From assembly GCA_900539715.1 (NCBI GenBank), contig UQDA01000011.1, positions 1 to 64,000 on the forward strand: a stretch of DNA of 64,000 bases, given 5' to 3'. The number at the start of each line of letters is the position of its first letter. Within the stretch, counting starts at the first letter, position 1. Source of the DNA: an uncultured Lachnospiraceae bacterium. GTDB lineage: Bacteria > Bacillota > Clostridia > Lachnospirales > Lachnospiraceae. Under the pieces are notes generated by a model. That model worked only from the letters and a program-made list of their open reading frames with translations. It was not told where the DNA came from and did no database searches. Positions 7,987 through 16,215 of this stretch are shown here, piece by piece. Position numbers and translations under genes: made by a program.

Positions 7987-9624
7987 TCATTCAAAGTTCA
8001 CAACCTGATTCAGACCGTAGCCCTCCTCATAGAGCATCTTAATGCGGTCGCCCTCTTTCGCGCGAATAATACCCGTCAGATTCTGATCGCTTACATTGAC
8101 GTCAAAAATATCGTCCTGCCCCTGCAGGCATATATAATAGTGAGTATTCCCTTCGATGACAACCGGAGAGATGACTTCTATCACTCCTGATATTTCTTTT
8201 GCATCCGAGGATATCTCGCTGACGATGCCGTTTGTGGAGAGCAGCTCGTTATAATTTTTCTCACATTCCTTGACCGTATCACCAATAGCTACCCACTGAT
8301 ACTTCTGGATATTTATCATCGCATATTTTTTTACAAGCCCGGCTCCGTCTTTTAACGCCACAAAATAAGTAGGTTCACCGGAAATATTCAGAAGCAGCGG
8401 GAATGTCGCGCGATAATTTAAGTTCTGCACCTGACCTTCTGCCGAAGACATCGCAGAGGTTTCCGTTGCGCCCTCCACCTTATAATACCGTGCTTCCATC
8501 GTCCTCTGGTTCATCAGGACAAATCCGACGTTCGACTGGTCTCCGTTTACGCTCGTTAATCCCGTATAAACCCATACATCATCATCCAGCGCAATATAAT
8601 TGTAGCCTTCTGTCGTACGGATACAATCCCTCTGTCCGAGAACGCTGTTAAAAAATCCATGTACCAAAACGCCATGATAATCGTACAGCTCTATCAGGCG
8701 TTCTGCCGAAAACACCTTATCTATCCACTGCGGTACTTCCTCTACCGCATAATCCGTACATTCCCCTGTGATCGCATTGCACAAAACAACTCTGCCAACC
8801 GTATGACCGCCAAATAGACCGATGTTGAATTTTTTTACGGGACACACCCAGAAAGGAGTCCCCTCTTCATCGATTTCAAAAAATATCTGGTCGTCAAAAA
8901 TATAAGTAGGGAATTTGAAACGCAGATGTCTGTAGATATTCCGGTTAAAATATTCGGACTTTGAATATCTGATGCCTTCCTCAAGCATCACTATCTCCGT
9001 ATCCTGTGTGGTCATGTCTATCTTCATGTAGGCAGGGATACCGTTTTTCTGGTTCGTCAGCCATTTGATCGGGCTCGCATAGACAAGCGGCGTCACGCGG
9101 ACCGGCTTTCCCTGATAATTTATTTGTGTATAATCGTTTGCCACCTCAAACTGGGAAACCATCTCAACCATGCTCCCCATCTTCCGGTCACCCAGTATTG
9201 CTGCGGAATCCCGGTCCAGCAGAGGAATGGTGTTGTAATCCACTTCTTTGATATCATCTGTAAAATTACGTTCCTCCACACTCAGGAGTGCCTGATACTT
9301 CTTCGCATTGATGATAGGAGAAGACAGCAGACTCCCTATCAGATAAACTGCCAATATCACGAGAAATAAGACTCCCAGCACCTTTATGAGCTTGAAATCC
9401 TTCCAGTCGATATGTGCATTTTTGCCGTAGTTTTTCTGGATCTTAACAGTCTGGCGGATCGCATAGAGCAATGCTCCGGCTACAATCAATCCCATCAGGA
9501 AAAACCAGAATCCCTCCGAATGAATATTGATTGCCGGAAGTGTTACATAATAGCAGATAAAGATTGCTGTCAGCAAAACTGCCGCGCCAATCGTCCAATA
9601 AAGCGCTTTTTTACCCTTTTTCAT
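7987..9624 (-). CDS. Membrane protein with large extracytoplasmic domain, unknown function
   Basis: The start at 9624 (MKKGKK) is chosen because GGAGGTCT lies directly upstream; a longer frame exists but has no ribosome site. The 545-aa product begins with three membrane segments (about residues 8-28, 38-58 and 80-103 from this start), followed by ~440 residues of strand-rich, mostly soluble sequence with repeated aromatic and Gly/Asp turns (for example GLFGGHTVGRVVLCNAITGEC). No catalytic motif or named family is recognised. It is a single-gene unit with its own strong promoter and a palindromic operator-like site, so regulation by a dedicated repressor is likely. Confidence 0.85.
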   Translation of the reverse strand: MKKGKKALYWTIGAAVLLTAIFICYYVTLPAINIHSEGFWFFLMGLIVAGALLYAIRQTVKIQKNYGKNAHIDWKDFKLIKVLGVLFLVILAVYLIGSLLSSPIINAKKYQALLSVEERNFTDDIKEVDYNTIPLLDRDSAAILGDRKMGSMVEMVSQFEVANDYTQINYQGKPVRVTPLVYASPIKWLTNQKNGIPAYMKIDMTTQDTEIVMLEEGIRYSKSEYFNRNIYRHLRFKFPTYIFDDQIFFEIDEEGTPFWVCPVKKFNIGLFGGHTVGRVVLCNAITGECTDYAVEEVPQWIDKVFSAERLIELYDYHGVLVHGFFNSVLGQRDCIRTTEGYNYIALDDDVWVYTGLTSVNGDQSNVGFVLMNQRTMEARYYKVEGATETSAMSSAEGQVQNLNYRATFPLLLNISGEPTYFVALKDGAGLVKKYAMINIQKYQWVAIGDTVKECEKNYNELLSTNGIVSEISSDAKEISGVIEVISPVVIEGNTHYYICLQGQDDIFDVNVSDQNLTGIIRAKEGDRIKMLYEEGYGLNQVVNFE

Positions 9625-9654
9625 ACAGACCTCCTTGGATGTACTTGTCCTTTT

Positions 9655-9683
9655 ATCGTATCGGAACGATACACTGCTGTCAA
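9655..9683 (-). promoter_or_regulatory. Promoter with palindromic operator for the 545-aa membrane protein
   Basis: Minus-strand TTGACA (9678-9683), 17-base spacer and TACGAT (9655-9660) form the promoter. A perfect palindrome GTATCG-GAA-CGATAC (9658-9672) overlaps the -10 and fills most of the spacer, the standard position for a TetR-like repressor operator. Which regulator binds is unknown. Confidence 0.7.
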
Positions 9684-9991
9684 GCAAACCGAACGGTTTT
9701 ACAAAATCTTTATATTTGTAATGAATATCCGATGTCCCTGTACATATCCGTTCTCACAAAGTAAGCTTTCCTGTCGCCAAAAAAATCCGGCAGCAGGATA
9801 ATCCCTGCCGCCGGATTTTAAAAACTGCCGTATCAAATACTGTAAGCCGTCCTATCATAAAAAGATATGCACATTGACGCACATCCGCGTCACATTCGAA
9901 CTCTGCCGTCAGGCAACATCCTTCTTTCGTGTGAGTGCGCCTGACATATTTTTCTGTGACAACAGAGAAGCTTTCCTATCGTGAAAAAGGC
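9684..9991. other. Intergenic region between membrane protein promoter and EF-G-like gene
   Basis: Together with the promoter this is a 367-base gap. It holds a bidirectional hairpin at 9782-9820 and a weaker stem GTCAGGC/GCCTGAC at 9908-9914/9939-9945, just beyond the EF-G-like stop. No gene or RNA family is recognised. Confidence 0.5.
9782..9820. terminator. Bidirectional terminator-like hairpin
   Basis: AAAATCCGGCAGCAGG pairs with CCTGCCGCCGGATTTT (one mismatch). A-rich and T-rich flanks give a U-tract on either strand. It lies downstream of the leftward EF-G-like gene. Confidence 0.65.
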
Positions 9992-12082
9992 TTACTCCTC
10001 GCCGCCTTCCGTCAGTTTGGAAGCTCTTGCCGCTATTTCCTTCTCCTGAACATCGGAAGGAGCCTGCTCATAACGCGCAAATGTATATTCATATACGCCG
10101 CGTCCGCCTGTCATGGAACGCAGATCTGTACAATAGCCATACAGGTTGGAGGTCGGAACATCCGCCTCGATTATCTGCTTTCCGCCACTTACGGGAGTCA
10201 TACCGAGCACTCTGCCCCGTCTCTTATTCAAGTCGCCCATAACGTCACCCGTATAGGAATCCGGAACAGTGACTTTCAAAGAGGAAATCGGCTCTAACAG
10301 CACAGGACCAGCTTCCATAAAGCCTTTCTTGAATGCCTGAGACGCTGCCATCTTGAACGCCATCTCAGAAGAATCCACCGGATGATAAGAACCATCATAT
10401 AAAACAGCCTTCACGCCAACAACCGGATATGCTGCCAGAGGTCCCTTCTGGACTGCTTCCGCAATACCCTTCTCCACTGCCGGGAAGTAGTTTTTCGGAA
10501 CTGCACCGCCCACAACAACCTGCTCAAATACATAAGGAGATTCCAGATCACCGGAAGACTCAAAACGCATCTTTACATGGCCATACTGACCATGACCGCC
10601 GGACTGCTTTTTATACTTATATTCCACATCGGATTTCTTACGTATCGTCTCTCTATAGGCAACCTTGGGCTGGGAAAGCTCTATCTTGACCTTGTATTCA
10701 TTCTCCAGACGGCTTGCCACAATGTCCAGATGCTGGTCACCCATGCCATAGATAAGGGACTGATGATTTTCCGCGTCGTTCACAAGAACCAATGTCCTGT
10801 CCTCATTCGTCATTTTCTGCAGGGACTGGGAAATCTTGTCAATATCTCCCTTATTCGCCGCCTTATAACGCTTTGCGGTATAGGGCTTGGAAAACTCGGT
10901 CTTCGCATACGCTACCGGATTTGCCTTTGTAGAGAGGGTATCTCCTGTCTTTGCTCCTGTCAGCTTTGCCAGCGCACCCAGATCCCCTGCATGAAGCTCA
11001 CTCACCTCTATAGGCTTGTTGCCCTGCAGTACATAGAGCTTACCTATTTTTGTCTCTACGTCACTGTCGCTGTTGTACATCATATCATCCGTCTTCAAAA
11101 CACCGGAGCATACCTTTATCAAAGAATATTTGCCGATGAAAGGATCCACCATTGTCTTATAAACATAAGCAGACTTCGGTTTTGCGAAATCATAGTCTGC
11201 CTGGAAGATACCGTTTGTCTTTAGACTGATGCCTGCGCATTCCCTGTCCTCAGGGCTGGGAACATATTTTACGATATCGTCCAACAGTGTGTAAACACCC
11301 TGACACAGCGTATTGGAACCCATGGACACCGGAACGATAGAACCATCTATTACGTTCGTGCGGAGCGCAGCACGAATCTCCGCTTCGGAAAACGTCTCGC
11401 CGCCGAAATACCTCTCCATGAACTCTTCGCTCGTCTCCGCAACCGCCTCCATCAGAGTCTCGCGGCATATCTCCAGATTAGGTCTGTTATAATCCGGGAT
11501 GTCGCAGGAAACAACGTCCTTGCCCTGCCAACGGTTACCGGTCTCTGAAACCACATTGACATAACCGACAAAATGCTCATTCTCACGGATAGGCAGGTTA
11601 AACGGCGCTATCTTCTTGCCGTATCTCTCTTTCAGATCCTCGACAATCTGACGATAGGAAGCATTGTCGACATCCATATTCGTAACATAGATGAAACGGG
11701 GAAGCTTATACTTCTCGCACAGTTCCCATGCCTTTTCCGTACCGACCTCGATACCTGATTTGCCGTTTACAACGATAATGGCGGCGCCGGCAGCCTTCAC
11801 TGCTTCTTCCACTTCACCTACAAAGTCAAAATAACCGGGTGTATCTAAAATATTTATCTTCACACCGTTCCACTCCACCGGGACAACGGATGTGCTGATA
11901 GAAATCTGTCTCTTCTGTTCTTCCTTGCCAAAATCGCTGACTGTATTGCCGTCTGCGATCTTCCCCATTCTCGATGTGATACCCGCCAGATAAGCCATCG
12001 CTTCCACAAGGCTGGTCTTGCCCGAACCGCCATGGCCTAACAGAACCACGTTACGGATCTTGTCAGTTGTGTAAATGTTCAT
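9992..12082 (-). CDS. Elongation factor G-like GTPase (EF-G2 type)
   Basis: Start 12082 (MNIYTT) is chosen because GGAGG lies seven bases upstream; 14 extra codons in the open frame have no ribosome site. The 696-aa protein has all EF-G domains. Its P-loop is GHGGSGKT (16-23), not the GHIDAGKT of translocating EF-G. Other G motifs are DTPGYFDF and TNMD in place of NKMD. Domain IV (SGGHGQYGHVKMRFE) and the C-terminal domain (GRVLGMTP) are present. This P-loop marks the EF-G2 subfamily, which lacks a settled role. The canonical fusA is expected elsewhere with rpsL/rpsG. Confidence 0.9.
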   Translation of the reverse strand: MNIYTTDKIRNVVLLGHGGSGKTSLVEAMAYLAGITSRMGKIADGNTVSDFGKEEQKRQISISTSVVPVEWNGVKINILDTPGYFDFVGEVEEAVKAAGAAIIVVNGKSGIEVGTEKAWELCEKYKLPRFIYVTNMDVDNASYRQIVEDLKERYGKKIAPFNLPIRENEHFVGYVNVVSETGNRWQGKDVVSCDIPDYNRPNLEICRETLMEAVAETSEEFMERYFGGETFSEAEIRAALRTNVIDGSIVPVSMGSNTLCQGVYTLLDDIVKYVPSPEDRECAGISLKTNGIFQADYDFAKPKSAYVYKTMVDPFIGKYSLIKVCSGVLKTDDMMYNSDSDVETKIGKLYVLQGNKPIEVSELHAGDLGALAKLTGAKTGDTLSTKANPVAYAKTEFSKPYTAKRYKAANKGDIDKISQSLQKMTNEDRTLVLVNDAENHQSLIYGMGDQHLDIVASRLENEYKVKIELSQPKVAYRETIRKKSDVEYKYKKQSGGHGQYGHVKMRFESSGDLESPYVFEQVVVGGAVPKNYFPAVEKGIAEAVQKGPLAAYPVVGVKAVLYDGSYHPVDSSEMAFKMAASQAFKKGFMEAGPVLLEPISSLKVTVPDSYTGDVMGDLNKRRGRVLGMTPVSGGKQIIEADVPTSNLYGYCTDLRSMTGGRGVYEYTFARYEQAPSDVQEKEIAARASKLTEGGEE

Positions 12083-12254
12083 CTCAATTCCTCCGTATGA
12101 TGCAAATTCTGGGTATTCTGTCAAAGATTTTTAACGGACGAAAATCATTCCCAATTTCCCCATGTGGATATTTTACTAAACTTTGTCACTTTTAGCAAGT
12201 CTTTTTAAGCAGATTTAACATGAAATTTCTTTGAAAAATAACTGCCCTGTCCGG

Positions 12255-12283
12255 TTGATTTTCGCACTTTAACGTGATATATT
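12255..12283 (+). promoter_or_regulatory. Promoter of the aroF-tyrA-aroA operon
   Basis: TTGATT (12255-12260), 17-base spacer, TATATT (12278-12283), 32 bases before the aroF start. No T-box or leader peptide is visible in the short 5-prime region. Confidence 0.65.
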
Positions 12284-12315
12284 GAAAGGAGCATATAAAC
12301 GGAGGGTTATTTTCG

Positions 12316-13329
12316 ATGATTATTATTATGAAGCCCGGCGCATCCCCCAAAAATGTGGACGCCGTAAAAGATTATATCGAATCAAACGGTCTGACGCCCC
12401 ATCTTTCGGAGGGGACACAGGTCACTATCATCGGCGTAGTCGGTGATAAAACGAAGCTTTCACAGGAAAATCTCGCGCTTTTCGATGAGGTTGATCGCAT
12501 TGTTCCCGTAACGGAAAGTTACAAACTCGCCAACTTAAAATTCCATCCCCAGCCGTCAAGCGTTACGGTAGGATGCACAAAGATAGGTCCCGGCACCCGC
12601 ACCATCATGGCCGGTCCTTGTGCAGTTGAATCAAACAGCCAGCTCATGCTGATTGCTGAAGCAGTCAAAAAATGTGGTGCGACCATCCTGCGCGGAGGCG
12701 CATACAAGCCTCGTACCTCTCCCTATTCTTTTCAGGGTCTGGAAGAAGAAGGCTTAAGATACATGCAGGAAGCCGGAAAAGCATTCGGTCTTGCCACCAT
12801 CTGCGAAGTCGTCAGTCTGGAAGCCATTGAAGCTGCAGTCAAATATGTGGACATGATACAGATTGGCGCGCGCAATATGCAGAACTTTATCCTACTGAAA
12901 GAAGCCGGCCGTTCCGGACTTCCCGTCCTGTTAAAGCGTGGTCTTTGCGCCACCATTGACGAATGGTTAAACGCCGCCGAATATATTATGGCAGAAGGAA
13001 ATGAAAATGTGGTTTTATGTGAACGCGGCATCCGTACCTATGAAACGTCCACGCGCAATACGCTTGACCTGAGTGCGGTCCCCGTCCTAAAAGAACGCAC
13101 CCACCTGCCTGTCATCGTAGACCCTTCTCATGCGACAGGCTCCTACCGCTATGTGCCCCCGATGGCAAAAGCAGCTATCGCAAGCGGAGCAGACGGGCTT
13201 ATGATCGAAGTACATAACAATCCCGCCTGCGCCCTTTCAGACGGTCCTCAATCGCTCAATTTTGAAAAATTCGACCGGCTGACAAAAGAACTGGAGCCTT
13301 ACTGGAATCTTTCCGGCAGGCACGCCTGA
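12316..13329 (+). CDS. aroF: 3-deoxy-7-phosphoheptulonate synthase, type I-beta with regulatory domain
   Basis: This enzyme condenses phosphoenolpyruvate and erythrose 4-phosphate, the first step of the shikimate pathway. The 337-aa protein starts with a ~70-residue ferredoxin-like regulatory domain (MIIIMKPGA...), linked to the feedback-sensitive form, followed by the TIM-barrel catalytic domain with MAGPCAVES, GGAYKPRTSPYSFQG, QIGARNMQNF, KRG and IVDPSHATG. CGGAGGG lies ten bases before ATG. It heads a three-gene operon with tyrA 16 bases downstream and aroA after that. Pairing with tyrA suggests that the domain answers to tyrosine; this is inference. Confidence 0.96.
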   Translation: MIIIMKPGASPKNVDAVKDYIESNGLTPHLSEGTQVTIIGVVGDKTKLSQENLALFDEVDRIVPVTESYKLANLKFHPQPSSVTVGCTKIGPGTRTIMAGPCAVESNSQLMLIAEAVKKCGATILRGGAYKPRTSPYSFQGLEEEGLRYMQEAGKAFGLATICEVVSLEAIEAAVKYVDMIQIGARNMQNFILLKEAGRSGLPVLLKRGLCATIDEWLNAAEYIMAEGNENVVLCERGIRTYETSTRNTLDLSAVPVLKERTHLPVIVDPSHATGSYRYVPPMAKAAIASGADGLMIEVHNNPACALSDGPQSLNFEKFDRLTKELEPYWNLSGRHA

Positions 13330-13345
13330 TAAAGGAGCGCATATC

Positions 13346-14434
13346 ATGATAAGTTGTGGTTTTATCGGCATCGGACTTATCGGCGGCTCGATCGCGCGCG
13401 CCCTCAGGCAGAACCGGACGGATATCCGTATCATCGCCTGTGACCCGAACGAAGATACCTGCCGTCTGGCGATTGAGGAAGGTATCGCAGACGCCGTATA
13501 CCCGGAGCCGCAGGATGCGTTCACTGAGTGTGACTATATTTTTTTATGCGCCCCGGTTTCCCGGAATGACGAAAACCTTCAAAAAATCCTTTCATATAAA
13601 AAAAGCGGCTGTATCCTCACAGATGTCGGAAGCGTAAAGACCCCCATCGATCGGCTCATCCATGAGCTGAAGCTGACAGACTGCTTTATCGGCGGACACC
13701 CCATGGCGGGCAGCGAGCGCATTGGCTTTGTCAATTCCAAAGCCTCCCTTCTGGAAAATGCTTACTACATCTTCACGCCCGCCTCCGATGTACCATCCGA
13801 GAAAGTAAGCCGTTTTCAGGAGCTCATCCGCTCTACCGGCGCCATTCCGCTCCGGCTAGACAGCTGCAGACACGATTATGTGACCGCTGCAGTCAGTCAT
13901 CTCCCCCACATTGTTGCTGCCGCACTCGTACAGCTGGTCCGCGATCACGATGACCCCGGACAGCTGATGAAATCCATTGCAGCAGGCGGTTTCAAGGATA
14001 TCACACGGATAGCTTCATCATCTCCGGTCATGTGGCAGCAGATATGTATGACCAATACGGTCAATATATCTTCCCTGCTTCAGGACTACATTGATACACT
14101 GGTCAACATAAAAAAAGAGCTGGATGATGCAAATTCCGATGCACTCTATCAGTTTTTTGATGGAGCCCGTACCTACCGGGAATCGTTTATTGACGCCGGG
14201 AGCGGCCCCATCAAGCGTATCTATTCTCTGCGGGTAGACATTCCCGATGAAGCCGGCTCGCTGGCAGCAGTCGCTACCCTCCTTGCCTTAAACGGAATCA
14301 ATATCAAAAATATCGGTATTGTCCATAACCGCGAGGCGGAGGAAGGAGTCTTACGTATCGAATTTTACGAGGAATCCTCTATCGAACGTGCCTCCCGTCT
14401 GCTGAAGGAGCGCGGGTATACGACGCATATTTAA
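13346..14434 (+). CDS. tyrA: Prephenate dehydrogenase with ACT domain
   Basis: Oxidative decarboxylation of prephenate to 4-hydroxyphenylpyruvate in tyrosine synthesis. The protein has an N-terminal dinucleotide-binding motif GFIGIGLIGG (5-14), the catalytic region GGHPMAGSERIGF with the conserved His, a helical dimerisation domain (FKDITRIASSSPVMWQQI) and a C-terminal ACT domain (YSLRVDIPDEAGSLAAVATLL, from ~290) expected to sense an aromatic amino acid. Length 362 aa is usual for ACT-bearing forms. AAAGGAG precedes the start. It sits between aroF and aroA with short gaps. Confidence 0.96.
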   Translation: MISCGFIGIGLIGGSIARALRQNRTDIRIIACDPNEDTCRLAIEEGIADAVYPEPQDAFTECDYIFLCAPVSRNDENLQKILSYKKSGCILTDVGSVKTPIDRLIHELKLTDCFIGGHPMAGSERIGFVNSKASLLENAYYIFTPASDVPSEKVSRFQELIRSTGAIPLRLDSCRHDYVTAAVSHLPHIVAAALVQLVRDHDDPGQLMKSIAAGGFKDITRIASSSPVMWQQICMTNTVNISSLLQDYIDTLVNIKKELDDANSDALYQFFDGARTYRESFIDAGSGPIKRIYSLRVDIPDEAGSLAAVATLLALNGINIKNIGIVHNREAEEGVLRIEFYEESSIERASRLLKERGYTTHI

Positions 14435-14454
14435 AATAAAAGAAAGGATTTTTT

Positions 14455-15732
14455 ATGGAAATCAAAAAAAGCGGCGCGTTGCGGGGCGAAGTCACCGTCC
14501 CCGGCGATAAATCCATCTCCCATAGAAGCATTATGTTCGGCGCTATTTCAGAAGGGCTGACCGAAGTCACTAATTTTTTACAGGGTGCAGACTGTCTTTC
14601 TACTATTTCATGCTTTAGAAAGCTCGGCATCGAAATAGAAAATACAACCGAAAAAATCCTCGTACACGGCAAAGGGATACGCGGACTTTCAGCGCCGGAT
14701 TCCATTCTGGACGCCGGGAATTCCGGCACTACAACCCGGCTCATCTCCGGCATCCTGTCAGGGCAGAATTTTTCCTGCACGCTGACGGGGGATGCCTCCA
14801 TTCAGAAGCGTCCGATGAAGCGCATCATAGAGCCCCTTTCTCTGATGGGTGCGGATATCAGAAGTATCCGTGAAAACGACTGCGCTCCGCTTCAGATAAG
14901 CGGCAGAAGGCTTTCCGGCATATCCTACTCCACTCAGGTTGCCTCCGCTCAGGTCAAATCCGCCATTTTGCTCGCCGGACTCTATGCCGACGGTCAAACA
15001 CGCGTGACAGAACCGGCTCTCAGCCGCAATCATACTGAACTTATGCTTACAGGGTTTGGCGCAGAGATAAAGACTGAAGGATTGACCGCTGTCCTCACTC
15101 CCGGATCCAGACTGTATGGTCAGAAAGTTGAAGTCCCCGGGGATATTTCCTCCGCTGCCTATTTTCTTGCCGCAGGGCTTTTAGTCCCCGGATCTGAAAT
15201 ACTTGTTAAAAATGTCGGCATCAACCCGACTCGTGCGGGCATTCTCACTGTCATCCGGGCTATGGGCGGCAATATCATCCTCCAAAACAAAAGGCTCTGC
15301 GCCGGAGAACCTGTTGCAGATATTCTTGTAACCGCTTCCTCTCTGCATGGAACCGTGGTGGAAGGCAGCCTTATCCCGACACTCATCGACGAAATTCCTG
15401 TTATCGCTGTCCTCGCGGCATTCGCTGACGGCGAGACGGTCATCCGCGATGCGTCTGAATTAAAATTCAAAGAATCCGATCGTATCGCCTCCGTCACAGA
15501 AGCGCTTCTTGCGATGGGCTGCGATGTCACACCGACAGACGACGGCATGATCATCCGGGGAGGGAAACCGCTTTACGGCGCACCTGTCAACTCCTGTCAG
15601 GACCACCGTATCGCCATGAGCTTTGCCGTTGCAGGCCTGTGCGCCGACGGCGTTACCACTATCCAGGATGCGGAGTGCGTAAACATCAGTTATCCGGCAT
15701 TTTATCGCGACTTAAAAATGCTCGGGTGCTGA
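14455..15732 (+). CDS. aroA: 3-phosphoshikimate 1-carboxyvinyltransferase (EPSP synthase)
   Basis: Transfers the enolpyruvyl group of phosphoenolpyruvate to shikimate 3-phosphate. At 425 aa it has normal length. Visible motifs are PGDKSISHRSIMFGA (Lys/Ser substrate site), LDAGNSGTTTRL, the strand-crossing QVKSAILLAGLYA region, RAGIL, IDEIPVIAVLAAFADG and KESDRIASV. The glyphosate-site segment here is LDAGNSGTTTRL, with Ala before Gly-Asn-Ser as in class II-like enzymes of Gram-positives; the class is not certain. Last gene of the operon, followed by a strong hairpin. Confidence 0.97.
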   Translation: MEIKKSGALRGEVTVPGDKSISHRSIMFGAISEGLTEVTNFLQGADCLSTISCFRKLGIEIENTTEKILVHGKGIRGLSAPDSILDAGNSGTTTRLISGILSGQNFSCTLTGDASIQKRPMKRIIEPLSLMGADIRSIRENDCAPLQISGRRLSGISYSTQVASAQVKSAILLAGLYADGQTRVTEPALSRNHTELMLTGFGAEIKTEGLTAVLTPGSRLYGQKVEVPGDISSAAYFLAAGLLVPGSEILVKNVGINPTRAGILTVIRAMGGNIILQNKRLCAGEPVADILVTASSLHGTVVEGSLIPTLIDEIPVIAVLAAFADGETVIRDASELKFKESDRIASVTEALLAMGCDVTPTDDGMIIRGGKPLYGAPVNSCQDHRIAMSFAVAGLCADGVTTIQDAECVNISYPAFYRDLKMLGC

Positions 15733-15780
15733 CCTCCGGTTAAACATCAGCTGCATAAAATAAAAAGGTACGTATAATAT

Positions 15781-15831
15781 AAAACGGGTGTCAGAAAGAA
15801 TTTTCACATTCTTCTTTCTGATACCCGTTTT
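15781..15831. terminator. Bidirectional terminator after aroA
   Basis: A 20-bp stem (15781-15800/15812-15831) with one wobble position begins with AAAACGGGT and ends ACCCGTTTT, giving U-rich tails both ways. It serves aroA and the convergent 109-aa gene. Confidence 0.88.
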
Positions 15832-15840
15832 ACTGCATCC

Positions 15841-16170
15841 CTATTTTTTCGGATTCATCTCCCACAGATGTACCTCTTCAAATCCCATCCCTACAAGTTC
15901 TCTTACCTGCCCGTCCGCATTTTCATCCGGATGATAAAAATGCAGCATATGGAGCACATTTTTCTCCCTGTCATCTGCCGGCGCATAGCTTTTTAACAGC
16001 TCCAGCGTTTTCTCCTGAAGCTCCTTCACCTGCGTCCACTCCGGCAGGGCTGCGCCTGCGAGCCGGCACAGCAGTCCGCAGGTGTAAGCCATTTCATAGT
16101 TTCCTGTCATAACGGATGTTTCATGCTGTGATTTTATCACCACAGACATCCTTGCAAGCTCAGGTACCAT
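15841..16170 (-). CDS. Hypothetical protein, 109 aa
   Basis: The gene has an AAAGGA site ten bases before ATG. The product is a small helical protein; its middle (NYEMAYTCGLLCRLAGAALPEW) and the pattern of helices resemble small Clostridia proteins of unknown function. No signal or membrane segment is seen. It lies 45 bases after the surface protein gene on the same strand and may be co-transcribed with it. No function can be assigned. Confidence 0.7.
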   Translation of the reverse strand: MVPELARMSVVIKSQHETSVMTGNYEMAYTCGLLCRLAGAALPEWTQVKELQEKTLELLKSYAPADDREKNVLHMLHFYHPDENADGQVRELVGMGFEEVHLWEMNPKK

Positions 16171-16215
16171 TTCATCCGTTTCCTTTCTGTCTTTTACAGT
16201 ATCTGTATCAAGCCA

